Shown: positions 27,023 to 40,104, numbered from the stretch's first letter. The stretch: DNA of 64,000 nt from Ulota crispa (GCA_963920765.1 OY987252.1:932501-996500); one strand, 5' to 3'. The notes: generated by a model from the letters alone, not told the origin. Translations and numbers: made by a program.

Positions 27023-27203
27023 TTGATAAAAGATTATGAAGGAATCTTTGGAAGCAATCAGTTTATAATCACTCGTGAATTCTTTGAAGTACAAAATCAA
27101 AGATACCAATCTGCAATTTGGAGATTGTATTTTCTAAAATTCACAAATGTATTGTTTACTTTTGAAGAAATTTTTATGGACATTGGTATTGCAATATATC
27201 ACT

Positions 27204-27461
27204 AACACGATATTCATTAAAAGGGAAAAACATGTGTACTATTTTGTATTTCAACTTAATCCAAAATAGCCACCTTAAACCAGATTTGAAGGTATCAGAT
27301 TCAGTCTGAGCCACTAAGGTTTTTTCCCTCGCAAATTCCTCCTTTCAAGTGAAGCCACCTATTTAAAAAAAAAAATGCTAGAGCTCAGATTTAGGTGACC
27401 ACCTTAATCCTTCAAAGGTCCCACTTTGTAAGCTTTTTTCTCTTTTAATGAATATTGTGTT
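27204..27461. mobile_element. small MITE, copy 1 (258 bp)
   Basis: The termini are inverted: left AACACGATATTCATTAAAAG, right inverse AACACAATATTCATTAAAAG. The interior (CTAGAGCTCAGATTTAGGTG, CCACTTTGTAAGC) recurs at 43321-43581. No clean target duplication was found and there is no coding capacity. Confidence 0.7.
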
Positions 27462-30400
27462 CATTGTGGTGTACTAGGAAATTAACCTTTTTGATTATAT
27501 TTAGATAGACTGGATGTTTCATTGAAAGGAAAAAAGTATACATTGTAATTGAGTGTGATTGCTGTAACCTATTTAATTTCTGGGTGTTGTCACATACTTA
27601 CAACTGATGAAAGGGAATATAAATACCCATTACTCTGTCGTTGTGTGTATGTAAATATGGACCAATACTAATAATATATTAGTATGCAAACATTCATGAT
27701 TGCAGATGATTGAACATTTGGTTGTTTGACTCAATTATTGAAGTTGACGATGGCAAGAGATGGTAATTGTGACAAGATTTGGACGAGAAAAGGCAAAGTT
27801 CAAGGAATTGTTTAGCTGGTATTGAGTGTTGTCTATTTTTTTGTTTTTGGGTGGAGGGGAGGGAGGGCGTTTGGTGGTGGGGCGTTGGTGGTATGACAGA
27901 CAACAATGGAGAACATTTTGAGTTAGAAATGTGAATCTTATGTCTATAGTAGAAACTTCACAATCTTGTTAGAGTAGGATTGTAGGAATGAACTGCTGTG
28001 TTAGAGTGAATGTCCTTGCTGAGTTCATGGTACAAGAGTGTCTGTCTGTGTCAATATTCTCATTGACGAATACACATTCTAATGTTGAGAGTAGTAATGT
28101 CTTCTATTTACGTAATAAGGGGATGAGGAGGAGGCAAACGTGAGACTCACAGTCTTTGAGAAGTGAGGTTTGTGAGGACCTCAAATTTTATAGGAACCTA
28201 GATTCTTCTCTTGTACTAAAGTGCGTGAAGTAGTCAACATAGGTAAGTTTGATGCTTTTGCGGAATCTTTATTACAATTTGTGGAAGTAGGAGTGTTCAT
28301 TATATGTTAGAATGCATAGTATGGAGAGATAAGTGGCAATGTTGACAATTGTGCATTGTTGTTGGAGGTTGTGAAGCGAAAGAGCATAGCGCTTTCGTTG
28401 GTTAAGTTTTGTGTGCAAGGAAGATGGTATGGTGAACCTACAAGGCGGTGTGCATAATACGCCACAAGTGTTGCATCATCACAATTGAAATTGTGAAAGT
28501 CTTACAAGTGTTTAGCTAAGGCTTCCAAGTATTTTGATAGCAATGTCATGGACCATGAGTTGATTGGTAGCAAACAATACCAAAAAGAAGGTGGGTACAA
28601 TTCTTCATTTTCACTTGTCTTTGCCAACCATTCATACAAGGAAGTCTGGGACATGCTATGCTTGTGTGGAAATGTTGTTTGAAAAAGTAGAAACTAATGA
28701 AGAGAAATCACATGCTTGCCTTCCCACTTACTAGTGCAATGATGTCTTTATTTCAATTATCTATATATAGGAAATGAAGAGTTGTTTGCGCAGAGAGACT
28801 TATGTATTGAATTGTGGTGTTGTCAAATACTTTGCAGGGTGTAAGTGATTTGGGAGGCTCTAGAGGCACTCGGTAGTGCCAAAGAAGTAGAGAGCAAAGC
28901 AACGGGTTTGTTGGATCTTCCCTGCTTCAACATTAGAATGCAGGTGTACAAATTGTTGGTGTATTTGTTAGGTAAAGTTTTTAGGGCAATAGGTACAAAT
29001 CATTGCACCAGCATATGGTAGATGCACTCCGGAGTCTTTTCATTATAGAATACAAGCTTGGCTTGCTGAAGATGCCCTTAAGGTATATCTATGAAAGAAG
29101 AGTTCATATATTATGTGCAGTAGAGGAGAGCCAATTATATGTAAGTGCAAGCATTGGGTTGTAAATGATGTCTCTTTTAACCGTGGGTCCAATCCCCTCT
29201 ACATAAGAGGATTTTTTGGGATATTAGTATACTTGAAGACAATTTTTTTTGTCATTACAAACTTTAAATGTCTCAGCTTGATTGTAAAAGGAGTTTGGAA
29301 TCATCATAGTATTATTGTCATAGCATAGTTGATCCTCTCAGTTGTAGTTTCAAAGGGTAACACAAAATTGAGGATTAATGTAGAGGAGACAAACATTTTT
29401 GTGGAATGAATATGCATTGTAAAGTAACTATATATGTATGATAGATATGTAGGTATGAAGTAGTGAGTAAGTGAAGTGCCAAAATTGGCATACGTAGATT
29501 TAATGGAGTGATGAGGGTGAGAAGTGAGAGCATGAATATAATATGAGGAGTTGATGAATTGGGCATGATATTTGGCATTTTAAAAAATTGATTGATGTGT
29601 GAGGAATTGAGGACAATGTATGCAGGAAGACAAAGACAGATACCTATTACTTAAGTTTTTGAATATCTAATGGTCATTGAGCAAAGAGAAGAGGAAATGG
29701 TAAAAATTTGCATATCCTATGGTTAACAAAAACAATAGAGGAGATTGTAATTACAAGCATAGGAAGAAGATATAAAAAATGAAAGTTCTTTGAAAATGAA
29801 TAGAGAAGCAAAAATTCATAATTTTATAAAGAATGACTTTTAATTCCATGTAAGCAATGTTTCAGCAACAACTCATGAACCGGAATTGAACAAAAAAATA
29901 ACAGATGCTCATACAAAACAACAGATATTGTACTTGTTGAGAATAAAAAGAGAACAAAAACACAACTAGATTAACACAAAATCAACACAATAAAGAACAT
30001 ACTGTAGTTCTAAAGTATCCTAACTAATTCATCCAAAGCCACAGATCAAATCAATTGATTCAAGTTCAAAATTTGTTGATTTTTTTAAAGTTTTTCCACT
30101 AGTGTCTAGTTAACTATGCAGAGAGCATTTTAATATAACCCTTAACTTAACAAGAGCAAAGATTTTATGGTTCAAACAAAAGATTTATGGTTTTGTAAGC
30201 TAATGTAGATTGACATGATGAACAATCTAAGTGCTTGTATGTGCTTAGGCTAGGTTCAAACTAGCAACTGACGAAGACACAAAAATTAGCACCATGTTTG
30301 TTGTTTTGCCCGCTATAAACTTTTCCATGTAATTGTGTGTCATCCAAGAGTGTGCCTTTGCCGAACAAATTTGCACCTTTGGAGCAAGCCCCAAAACTTC

Positions 30401-33280
30401 ACTATCTTGGCCGTTGACCTGGCTATATTGATTGGTGAAGATGGATGTAAATTACTAAGCAAACCCTCAGTTTGAACCCTATTACTGTCAAAAACCAAAT
30501 TTCAACCAATCACATATGAAATTTTTTTGGCCGGTTGCTATTGAACCAGGCCTTACTTGACCTAACAATTCCAACATTAAACATATTTTCATTCATACCA
30601 AATTTACTTATTTTTTGAAGTTTGAACTCAAGAAATTTGATCCATAATTCCAAACCATAGTGGCATGGTCACATTGATGTCTTTTCACCTCCTATACCCA
30701 AAACCATCAAAATTAAACTACATAGAGCATTTTCCACAAATGCTTTTTTTGATACTTTCTTAGTAAGTTACAGCATACAAGTAGCGTTTTTTGAGGCAAC
30801 ATGTGTAATTCAAAATTACACATGTGTAATATATAGAATTCAGCACAAAAGAACTAGCTTGTACTCTTTGTTGGATTTGATGAACTGTATTTATGTATGT
30901 TGGAATTGCTTCTACCTACTTTATTTTTATATTTTATGTTATACATGACATGATTTTAAAAAGAGTTCTTGTTTTTACAACATTTCCATCATTTAATAAC
31001 TTTTAGCAAACTCCAAAACTTGAATTTGTACAAAAAAAAATATTAGTTAAATATTGAATTTCAAAAATTTCACAAACTAAAAGATTGGGTATCTATTGCA
31101 TAAAAGAGATATTATAATTGAATCCTAAGCAACATACAAAAATCCATTGTTTATAAGCCTTCACATTCATTTTAAATAACGGGTTTTTAAAAAACTATAA
31201 CTATAAACATGTCTTGAGTTTTAATGCTTAATAATCACACAATCATTGATTGCAATTCTTAAGCTTCTACCTTTAAGCTCACATTGTCGCATTGTAAAAT
31301 ATAAAGACATGTGTGAAAAATATATATACGTGCTTTCTTAACATTAGTATTCTTGTAAAAAATTTTAAATTGGTTAGTGCACTTTATTGAGAATATCATG
31401 ACATATATTGAAGCAAAAACAACAATTGTATTTTACATTTTCCAAAAGTATAAAATGATTAGATAATTGCCATATATTACTAATTTAATTGCATTGATTA
31501 TAGATGCAGTTCTTGAGAAAATTAAGGTTTATGGAAGTGAAATGATGTCATTTGTCTTACTTTAATAATGATAAAAGTATTTTAGCAAAGTAAATACCCT
31601 CCATTTAGACTATGTTTTTTTTGCAATAGTAATATTCCTAATAATTGCTCATTTCATATAAGAAAACCGTCAAGTGGCTTGACTTAATATGTATCAAACA
31701 CTATAGTCTTGAAGAAACCAAAGGACATATGGATTGGTGGGTTCTCTTCCAAACTACATTGATTTAGTGAAGATATCTTTAGATTAGAAAACTTGCTAAT
31801 GATTTCAAAGCAACTATATTTTATGCTTTTTGTTACAAAAGAAAATATTAATAATTTAAAATTAACTAGTTTGTATGATTCTTGCTACAAAATTAAAATG
31901 ATTTCTTCCATTTAACCATTGTAATAATTTTTTTGTAGAGACAAACCACCTAGTATTACACTAAATATTGCTTTTGTTAGAAGTTTGGGTTCAATTTCTA
32001 ACTCTTCTCTCAAGTACCACATCATTAGGTGTTTGAATGAGTTTATAGTCAATTACACAAATCTATATTGTTTGCATGGGTCTAAGGCTATTTTCTAGAA
32101 TCTACATTGTAGCAAACAATATGTTTAGCTTCAAAATATTTCAAGTGATAGGTACTAAAGTTTGGATAAACCCATTAAAGAAGCAATTTATTTTGCAAAG
32201 AACTTCAAGTAAAATCCAATGTGGAATACCCAATAAATTGAAAAATTGTAAGTAATTGTCTCAAATGTGGACCGTGACGGTGGTGACCAAGTTTTTTTTG
32301 GGCAAGTAAATGCCCGATTGTCTTAAAAAAAAAAGTGAGCATTGAGCATATAGAAGAAAAAAGGGGAAAAAATTCAACATATACCAGATTGCAATAATGA
32401 AAATTGGGTTGTAGCCTAGAATTTCATAACATTCTCATCAAATTGAGAATTGATACCATCATTAAATAATGAGACAGATCCACAGGCACCATCAATAAAG
32501 TTGATAGTGCTAGCTTCTCCATTTTTTCATTATTAATATCTGTTGCAAAAATTCATGCATACAAGCCACCTTCAACTCCAACCAAAAACAAACCAAAAAC
32601 TAATGGAACCCACAAGCTACAAACCATTTTCAAAGAATGTTACACACGCATTGGTAAAAAAACAAGAAATAAAACCCTAAGTGGTGAAGCACTGAAGTTG
32701 CTATTTACGTCTTGGTAAGAACATCATCAATTAAGGGTTTTAGATATCTCAAAAAAACAATGAACAAATGGTTGTAAACTAGTTTTTGTTCACAAGTGCT
32801 GACACAACCTCAGGATGTCACAAAGGGAATTGGCCGGGTTCCTCACCAATTTCATTCACGTGAACAAAATTGATGGTGTACGACATACTTGAAACCTTCT
32901 AATGTGTACAATTCAAATGGGACTCACAAGTAGTCGGTCATGCATCGCTCTCCATCTTCAATATGCAGTTCCTTTCATAGGTCAAGTCCTCCCAATGCTG
33001 GCGTAATTCCCCTCGCAAATTCAAGCACGATAGTAAAAGAATGTAAGTACTTGCAAGTTGTTGCCAAGAAATTGCAAGCTATTACAAGCAACATGTCATT
33101 TCATCAACAAATGCAGTGTGCACTAGGAAATGAGAAAATATGCTGCCCAAAGAGGTGATTCTAAAGGGGCTAGGTCCTGCTTTTCCATTCTAGTGTTAAG
33201 GTTGTAGCCCTAGAAATCTCTAAACCTCTCGCTAAAGTGGCCTCCACCAAACAAAACGAAGGCTTGTCTCTTTCTAAGTG
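27462..33280. other. gene-free DNA, G-skewed to 29.8 kb then AT-rich
   Basis: No gene is supported. The G-rich, C-poor composition continues to about 29.8 kb, where it changes rather sharply to balanced, very AT-rich sequence with A and T runs. No TIR pair was seen at the change point. Confidence 0.5.
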
Positions 33281-33287
33281 TACACAT

Positions 33288-33631
33288 TAGAGGGCTTCAA
33301 ACTTAAACTTTTTCAAGTGACTCACATTGCAATTCACCTTTGCAAATTCACTAGTGAACCGTGACGTGACTAACATTTGGACTTCACTCCTAAGGTGATT
33401 CACGTGAAGAGTGAACCTCATAAACTCACTTTTGTGGCTTTGCGGGGCGCATTCACCTGCTTCTTCAAGCCCCAAAACTTCTTTTGCAAAAACTTCCGCA
33501 AATTCACGGGTGTCTCAAACTTTGCGTGCATGAGAGAATAAAAACAATTCACCAGTAAGCAGAGATCCTCTGAGGTGAGAAGTTCAAAGGCTAGATTTTA
33601 TGTTTGAAGCTCCCTGTTGATGATGCTCTAA
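33288..33631. mobile_element. possible third Harbinger-type MITE
   Basis: The left side reads TTAGAGGGCTTCAAAC. The right side, inverted, reads TTAGAGCATCATCAACAGGG followed by AGCTTCAAAC. The shared GCTTCAAAC and the TTAGAG ends suggest a decayed inverted pair next to the two better MITEs. The arms differ by an internal indel, and the flanking triplets do not match as a direct duplication. Confidence 0.3.
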
Positions 33632-33841
33632 GAGCCAGCTTCCATGGGGGAGTTGGAGGGGACCAAGCTGGACCTCTAGCCTCCAATTTTGCAAAAGTTG
33701 ATTTGCAATCATGGAGGCCTAAACCCTTGACTAGAGGCTTTTCTAAATTCTATGTCCAATAAAGATTTTAGAGTTTTTCCTTGACTTTTCCCAGGTCAGC
33801 CTGGATGCCTCCTCCAGTCTCGATCCCCATGGAGACTGACC
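33632..33841. mobile_element. 210-bp PIF/Harbinger-type MITE
   Basis: The left end reads GAGCCAGCTTCCATGGGGGA. The right end, inverted, reads GGTCAGTCTCCATGGGG. TAA flanks it on the left (33629-33631) and on the right (33842-33844). A 3-bp TWA/TAA duplication and G-rich inverted ends fit PIF/Harbinger (Tourist-like) elements. The right-hand TAA is shared with the next MITE. Confidence 0.65.
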
Positions 33842-33844
33842 TAA

Positions 33845-34336
33845 GGGCATCATTAAAAGAGCCCGAGCATTTGAGCGGGCCCTGGGACAACAAAAACACT
33901 GCTATTTTTTGACTAGTGTATAATTAGAAAATGAGATTACTTTCATTGGAAGCGTATACAAAAACTTGTCAAACAAACAAAATGACATATGGTATTGGAA
34001 ATTGGATTAACAAACTAAAGCCCATTGAAAAAATAGCTAAAGGACAAACAACACGACAAACCATGCCTAATAAGAAAAATTTCAATTTGGAGTGCCACTA
34101 TCTAATTTTTCTTTACTAGGCATGGTTTGCCATGTTGTTTGTCCTTTAGCTATTTTTTCAATGGGTTTTAATTTGTTAGTCCAATTTCCAATACCACATG
34201 TCATTTTATTTGTTTGACGAGTTTTTGTATACACTTCCAATGATAATAATCTCATTTTCTAATTATACACTAGTCAAAAAAGTGATTTTGCCGTCCCAGG
34301 GCCCGCTCAAATGCCCGTGCTCTATTGATGATGCCC
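33845..34336. mobile_element. 492-bp palindromic PIF/Harbinger-type MITE
   Basis: It starts GGGCATCATTAAAAGAGCCC and ends with the inverse ...GATGATGCCC, flanked by TAA at 33842-33844 and 34337-34339. The two arms are near-complementary over roughly 220 bp each, with a short unpaired centre near 34.09 kb, so an RNA copy would fold into one long hairpin. The TAA duplication and GGGC terminus fit PIF/Harbinger. It ends about 400 bp upstream of the SWIB gene start codon. Confidence 0.88.
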
Positions 34337-34339
34337 TAA

Positions 34340-34737
34340 CCGCTGTCGTTGAAATGGCACAATAAAGTTTTGGTTACAAGGACATTTTTGATTCACGTAT
34401 CATTCATTTTCGAACTCAAATGTTGAGACTTCGGATTTCTTATGTCCTAAGATTGATCACGTGGATATACATTAGTTGTGAAAGGGTGGTAATAGATCCT
34501 GTTCCCTTCTTGAGCTCGCTGCGCAAGAGGTGTTTATCATATGCAGTAGTGAAATCTGAGTTTGCGGAATTGTAACGGGAGTAAAATTGGGACAGGCTTC
34601 CATGGTGTAGTTTCGAGGAGCAGGTGATTGAAAGGGCGGAAGAAAGGAGGAGATTCCCACGAATTTGTTGAACTTGAAAACGGAAGAGCAGGGTGGTTTA
34701 GGGAGCGTTTGATGTTTGCGACGGAAAGGCATCAAAT
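34340..34737 (+). promoter_or_regulatory. 5' flank of the SWIB gene with a G-box and an overlapping uORF
   Basis: A CACGTG G-box core lies at 34458-34463. No convincing TATA box is placed. An upstream ATG at 34712 opens a 15-codon frame that ends at TAG 34757-34759, overlapping the main start at 34738 in another frame. Its context is weak (T at -3, T at +4), whereas the main start has A at -3 and G at +4, so leaky scanning would favour the main ORF. Whether the uORF is transcribed depends on an unknown start site. Confidence 0.4.
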
Positions 34738-36971
34738 ATGGTGTCAGATTCCGAAATAGTGCGACAACTTACGGCAATTTTGAAGCAGGCGGATTTAAAT
34801 ACGACGACGACTACCGCTATTCGGCAGCAGTTGCAGAGCGATTTGGGAGTTGATTTGTCTGATAAGAAGTTGTTTATTCGGCAGCAGGTTGACCTTTATT
34901 TGCAGAAACAGTCACTGGAGCAACAGGAAGTAGGCAAAGGAGAGGGGAAGGATCTCGCGGATGAATTGGGAGGCGAGAAGATTGGAGAGAGAGATCAAGT
35001 AGGATGTGAGGACGGAATTGAAAGAGACGAACAGCAGGATGAGAATGACAGCAGGACGAATAGAAGGCCTTCGAAAACCGGCGGAGAGCTAGAAACGAAG
35101 CGGACGCGTGCCAAGATCGATCGTGCAATTAAAGCAAGGTATATAACTTGTTGTTTCTCGGTTTCCTTCAAACGTTGAAACTATAGTCAATTTGCTTTTG
35201 GTTAATGGTCGCGTGAGGTTGATGAGATTAGCCTGGTTTTCCCTGTACAATAGGCACTGCATGAACTTATACCAGATTACTCAAATGTATATGCCCGCCA
35301 TTTAGGGCGATTTGAAATATAACTCTGCAATTGTAGGTATTGTAGTTTTTGTTATTCTTATTATTATTATTACTATTCTAGTTATTTTTAATGGTTGCTC
35401 TCATTGTTATTTTTGTTCACTTCTGTTTTTTTAGGTTTTATTGTGGGTGGGGGGGGGGGGGTGTGGAGGATTGTTGGGTGGTGCGAGGTTTGCGAATTTC
35501 CTGGATAATATGTATCGGTAGCAGTGGCAGGAATTCATTTAGGGAAAAGTTTATGCTTCAGCGGTATACTGTGGACGTAGATCAATTTGTTTTATCAAGG
35601 TACCTGAATTAATCCACTTTATTGATGGTCTCTGGCACAGTTTAACGAAGGATAAAAAGAAGAGGACAGGTGGCGGTGGTGGCCTTACGAAGACATGTGC
35701 TCTTTCGCCTGAGCTTCAAGTCATTATAGGCGAATCTGAGTTGCCGAGAACTCAAGTATGCACCACATTTCAAACTCAAAGTATGATGCTCCTGCATCGT
35801 GAGATAGCTCTGCAGAAATTTCCTTGAGGACAGTGCAGGCACGAACCATATGTGTTTCATACTGCTCTAGTAAGCGCAATTGTCATCTTAAATGAGAAAA
35901 CGACTATTGAATCTTGTACACTCCTTGGGCTCTGATGGACCTCTCATGTCTGGCTGGACTAGGTGGTGAAACAGCTGTGGATTTACATCCGGGAACACAG
36001 TCTACAAGATCCTGGCGACAAGCGCAAAATCATCTGCGATGACGCCCTACGGAATCTTCTCGGCACTAACTCTACTGATATGTTTAAAATGAACAAGTTA
36101 TTGTCCAAGCATATATGGCCGCTTGATAATGTTGGTTCCGTGGCAGGTGAGTTTTTGAGAACCATTGGATATGTAGAATCGTGACCATGCATGGGTTCGC
36201 AAGTACGCCGATAGTGTCTTTCATTGCGTATATCGAAGTTTCCGGATTCCTTGTACGATACATCATCCATTTTGATAGTGCGAATCTATTGCCCTAGTTG
36301 AGGGTTTAGATTGATGATGCTGTCGCTACTTGATTCAATCTTCGTTCGCTGTGCAGCGAAAAGCAGAAACCGGGATACAGACACAGAGGATGCCGAGCCA
36401 AAATCCAAGCAGCAGAGAACAGAGAAGAGTGTTGGTGGGAAGGGTAAGAATATGGGATTCCTGGCTCCATGTCCAATTTCAGAGCAATTATCGAGGTTTT
36501 TAGGAGCAGAAGATGGCAAAATTTCACGGGCTGACGCTGTGAAACGCATGTGGGATTACATCAAGGAGAAAAATTTGCAGGTTTGGATTTCTCCTACGGT
36601 TCTCTCATGGAATCTGACTTACGTTTTTAAAGGAAGAGGTAACAGTGAGTTTGCTCAGATTGTGTTTATTACCTGAAAACTACAGCAGTTTTGCACCATG
36701 TTTATAGCTTACAGTTTTAATCTTCTTCTGGCTCATGAGGAGTCTCAATAGCGTGCAAATTCATTTCATTTTTTTTTGCTCATATACGTTGGACCTGAAA
36801 TGTGTTTAAGCTTACTTTCCATTTTCTGTTCTAATTTGACAGGATCCTTCGAACAAGAAGATGATATTGTGTGACGCACCACTGCGAGATCTATTTGATT
36901 GTGACGAATTTGTTGGATTTAATCTTACGAAACTTTTGACATGCCACTTTGTAAAGTCTGAACTCCAATAG
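34738..36971 (+). CDS. DEK-C and double SWIB domain protein (UAF30/TRI1-like), five exons
   Basis: The predicted nuclear protein is 350 residues. Exons: 34738-35138, 35641-35755, 35963-36146, 36357-36580, 36843-36971; all introns are GT-AG and all phases agree. Residues about 1-58 form a DEK-C domain (EIVRQLTAILKQADLNTTTT, then DLGVDLSDKKLFIRQQVDLY). An acidic, charged linker follows. SWIB domain 1 covers about residues 150-225 (GGGGLTKTCALSPELQ, VVKQLWIYIREHSLQDPGDK, FKMNKLLSKHIWPL). A basic linker precedes SWIB domain 2 at about 266-348 (MGFLAPCPISEQLSRFLG, VKRMWDYIKEKNLQDPSNKK, GFNLTKLLTCHF). This architecture is the plant UAF30/TRI1-like family, linked to chromatin and transcription, with the SWIB fold as a protein-interaction module. 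Length and order are normal and no stop interrupts it. The exact ortholog is not assigned. It is the only gene here that looks intact. Confidence 0.95.
35355..35461 (+). repeat. low-complexity tracts in SWIB intron 1
   Basis: Intron 1 (35139-35640) carries a TTA/TAT repeat tract near 35355-35372 and an uninterrupted run of 13 G at 35449-35461. Both are length-unstable sequence types. The G run could slip or be mis-assembled but does not touch the exons. Confidence 0.8.
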
Positions 36972-39586
36972 TTTTTAAAGACTTACAAGTTTAAGAACCG
37001 CAGCAGCATTTTCATCTTGAGAGAGGTTGTGTATGTCTTACTGATTGGATTATTCCTTGTTCAACATTTCTGTGGTAATCGACCCTAATGGAGTACTTTT
37101 GAGGTACAGATGCTGCGGGTAGATTGATCCCTCGTGAGTGTCATTGAGATAACCTTCAATTTCTTTTTGTAGGCTAAGTTGTCGACTGGTTGAGTCGCGT
37201 TCACGAGTGAAGAATTGATTTTGTTCGTACCACTGACGTACGATTCCTTAATTATGGAGTCCATTTTTAATACTTGTTGGTTATTTTCATAATTTTTGTG
37301 GTGGACCTGGGGAATTTTAGTACTAACGGTATTTCTCTAGTGCTGTTACCCAATAATGATTTGGAAATAACCTGGCAATTTACCAAAAATCTTTACGGGA
37401 ATCGCACCTGGTGGATAGTCTGAAAAGATTAGTCATTCGGTTTAACGGACAGATTACTGGGACAACGAGAAGAGCAAAATATGCTCAATTCCACGGGTCG
37501 ACCTAAATTGAGAGTACTGGTGAAAGTAAAAGAACAATTAAAAAACGAGGTACAAGCACGTACCTTTGCCATCGATTGCACTGAAGTTTAATTTGCTGTT
37601 ATAGTTTTCTGTGTTGCAGTAACTATTGCAATTTCAATTTGGAATAACGGACTCAATATCAAACAATATTAAAAATAGGAAATGATGTCAAATTTCAATT
37701 ACAAAAATGCATCTATCTATTATTATGCATTCCAGTGGGTGAATGACAGGACAGGGTTGAGATTTATAAACCCCTAACTGCCTATGGTAACATATTTGGA
37801 TGTTGGTAAAACTTTGAAGATGAAAAGAACCTTATCAAATCACTATTCTTAGATCTTTTTTTCAATTCAAGTTTGTTTTGAAACCTTTTTTCAATATCAA
37901 AAATCTGATTTTTAAGATGGATGAGATTATTCTACTCAAGATTTTGTACAAGGGTATTCATTGCAATCTTGGGTTTTCTAGTGTTGGAAAATCTTGAAAA
38001 TAAGCCTCAAACAAACTAGAGCTTGGTAAAATATCCACATTAAAAATTTATTAAAAAAATAAAAATAAAAAGTTTAAGCCATAAATTGATTAAAGTTAGA
38101 CATGTCATGACCTTACACCTTATATTTTTTTGGTGACCAAATTTTTAGATTCAACATGTGAAATGAAGATTAGAAGACTTCAAGTCACTATTGTAGTTTA
38201 CCTTCATGTCCACACATTATAAATTTTTAAACTATAAGTGCTATTGTTGTGTTTTCTTTTTCCATGTAATCTCTAACATGTTTAGTTTGAAATAGTGCAA
38301 TTACAATTGAAAAAAATTTGATGAAATTTATGAAAATGTTGGTTGGTTGTTCAATTTCATGGAAAATCCAAGAAGCTCATGTAGGCCTTGGGCATTTAGA
38401 GGTTAATCAATAAACTAGTCATTGCCAATTAGTTTGATGTAGAATGAGTTGCTTGTGAACACTGTAGAAATTGATGTGCATGCTATCTATGCAGTAGGTA
38501 GGTTTTATTGCAAGGGCATTTTATCAAGCTTTGATTTCATGGAATGAGATTATATGGTCATATCCACTTTGTTAAAGATGGATATTCACGTGTCAAAATG
38601 AAATAGAGAATTTTGATGCAAAATTGTAGTTGATAGCATAAATTTACGGTTGTGCATTGCAATGTGCAATATTACCTCTCTTACTTGATTGTATTGTGCA
38701 GTTTATAATTAAATAGTGATAACATCAATTAAGATTTTTTAGTGTCAAGGTTTATTGAGATTTTTTTGTTGTAGGAGAGTATGAAGTAGCATATAACCAT
38801 CATTTTTTCCTTAGTCCTCAAATAAGTGGCCTCATTTAATCCCCATGTTTTTCTATTCCAATTTCACTATTTGTATTGTGAAATACTTCTTTTTTAAGAG
38901 CTTGTATTGTATATCATTCCAAACAATGATGACCATTTTATGTGTTGATTGCAACCTACTTAAAAATTTGGACAAAAAAGCTTCTATAGAATCTATTCTA
39001 AACTAATGAAAAAGACACAAGTTTTCAACTGGTTGCTTATTTTTAAACAAAGGCAATATATTTTTGTCATTTATAGTGACATGTAATTAATAGAGATTGC
39101 GGTGCAAGTAATTTAATACCTTGTGCCCCAAAATACCAAACAAAGATTAAGGAAAATTATATCAAAAGTGATGAAAGTATAAAAAGGAATCTAGGCAATG
39201 CAATTAGAATGATGGCTAGAAAGACTTTGCAAACAATGCTATGTTTAAAGTTTGTTTCATCACATTTCATCTTACAAGCTTGTGGTAATTTAAACTTTCA
39301 TTATAATCATTTCACATTCACTCAAAGAAGACCATATTTGATCTAACCAATAGAAAAACAACTGCTTGTTTGAAACAATTGTAAAGCAATTGCAAAACAA
39401 CTTCAGTAGAATTTGCAATTGTAAAATTTGTAGTCTAGTAGTCTATTTGTCTCAGAGGGATGAAGTTTAGTCCATAAGCAATTTTGGATCCAATAGCAAA
39501 TGAAATTGTGGTTGCATTGAAAACAATCTTACATCAATATCTTCCAATAACGTATTATTCATTAAATTAGGAAAAAACTTACATAT
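36972..39586. other. 3' flank of SWIB gene and AT-rich intergenic DNA
   Basis: No further gene is supported. The first few hundred bases are less AT-rich and may hold the 3' UTR, but I could not place a convincing polyadenylation signal. From about 37.6 kb on the DNA is AT-rich and has no open frame over 60 codons. Confidence 0.5.
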
Positions 39587-39835
39587 CACTAGAAGAAAAG
39601 ATCAATAAACAACTGCAGCTAGCAACTACGTGGTGACTATATGACAACTAAATTTCAATTGGGAATGGAGCTTTTCAAGCCATTACAACTGCAAAACATT
39701 TTTAGTCGTATTCTAATCAAGAGCAGTTGTGTAGCAATCATTGTGACTTAGTGATATCTACCACGACTGCAACTTCATCCATAAGACCTTCATCTATGAA
39801 AAGTCAAATTTTTTGTGTGGTCAACCCTTACCGCC

Positions 39836-39959
39836 CTTCTTTTTCCTTCCTCTCTTGAAATCTTTTTCACATATCCCAAGACAACATTCAATGTACCCTT
39901 CTTTTTCTTTTGTCTCTTGAAATCTTTTTCACATATCTCAAGATAGCATTCAATGTACG
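39836..39959. repeat. 62-bp tandem duplication
   Basis: Two adjacent copies of a T/C-rich unit share TCTTGAAATCTTTTTCACAT and CATTCAATGTAC, offset by exactly 62 bases (GAAATCTT at 39857 and 39919), with a few substitutions. A 90-codon - strand frame covering it reflects the A/G-rich complement and is not supported as a gene. Confidence 0.75.
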
Positions 39960-40104
39960 TCTGAAAAATGTGTTGCCTACTACCACATGTCCAAAATCTA
40001 GTTGTTGGAAAGTATTTTTTTACTAATTCTTTTTGTATCGCACTACCTCTGTAATTTGACATGACTACTTTGCAGTCGCATAGTAGTCATAAAGTAGTTG
40101 GGAG

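Noticed and set aside
33931..34119. 62-codon frame
   Set aside because: Lies wholly within one arm of the palindromic Harbinger-type MITE.
39790..40062. 90-codon basic frame on the - strand
   Set aside because: Produced by the 62-bp tandem duplication of a T/C-rich unit; no other support.
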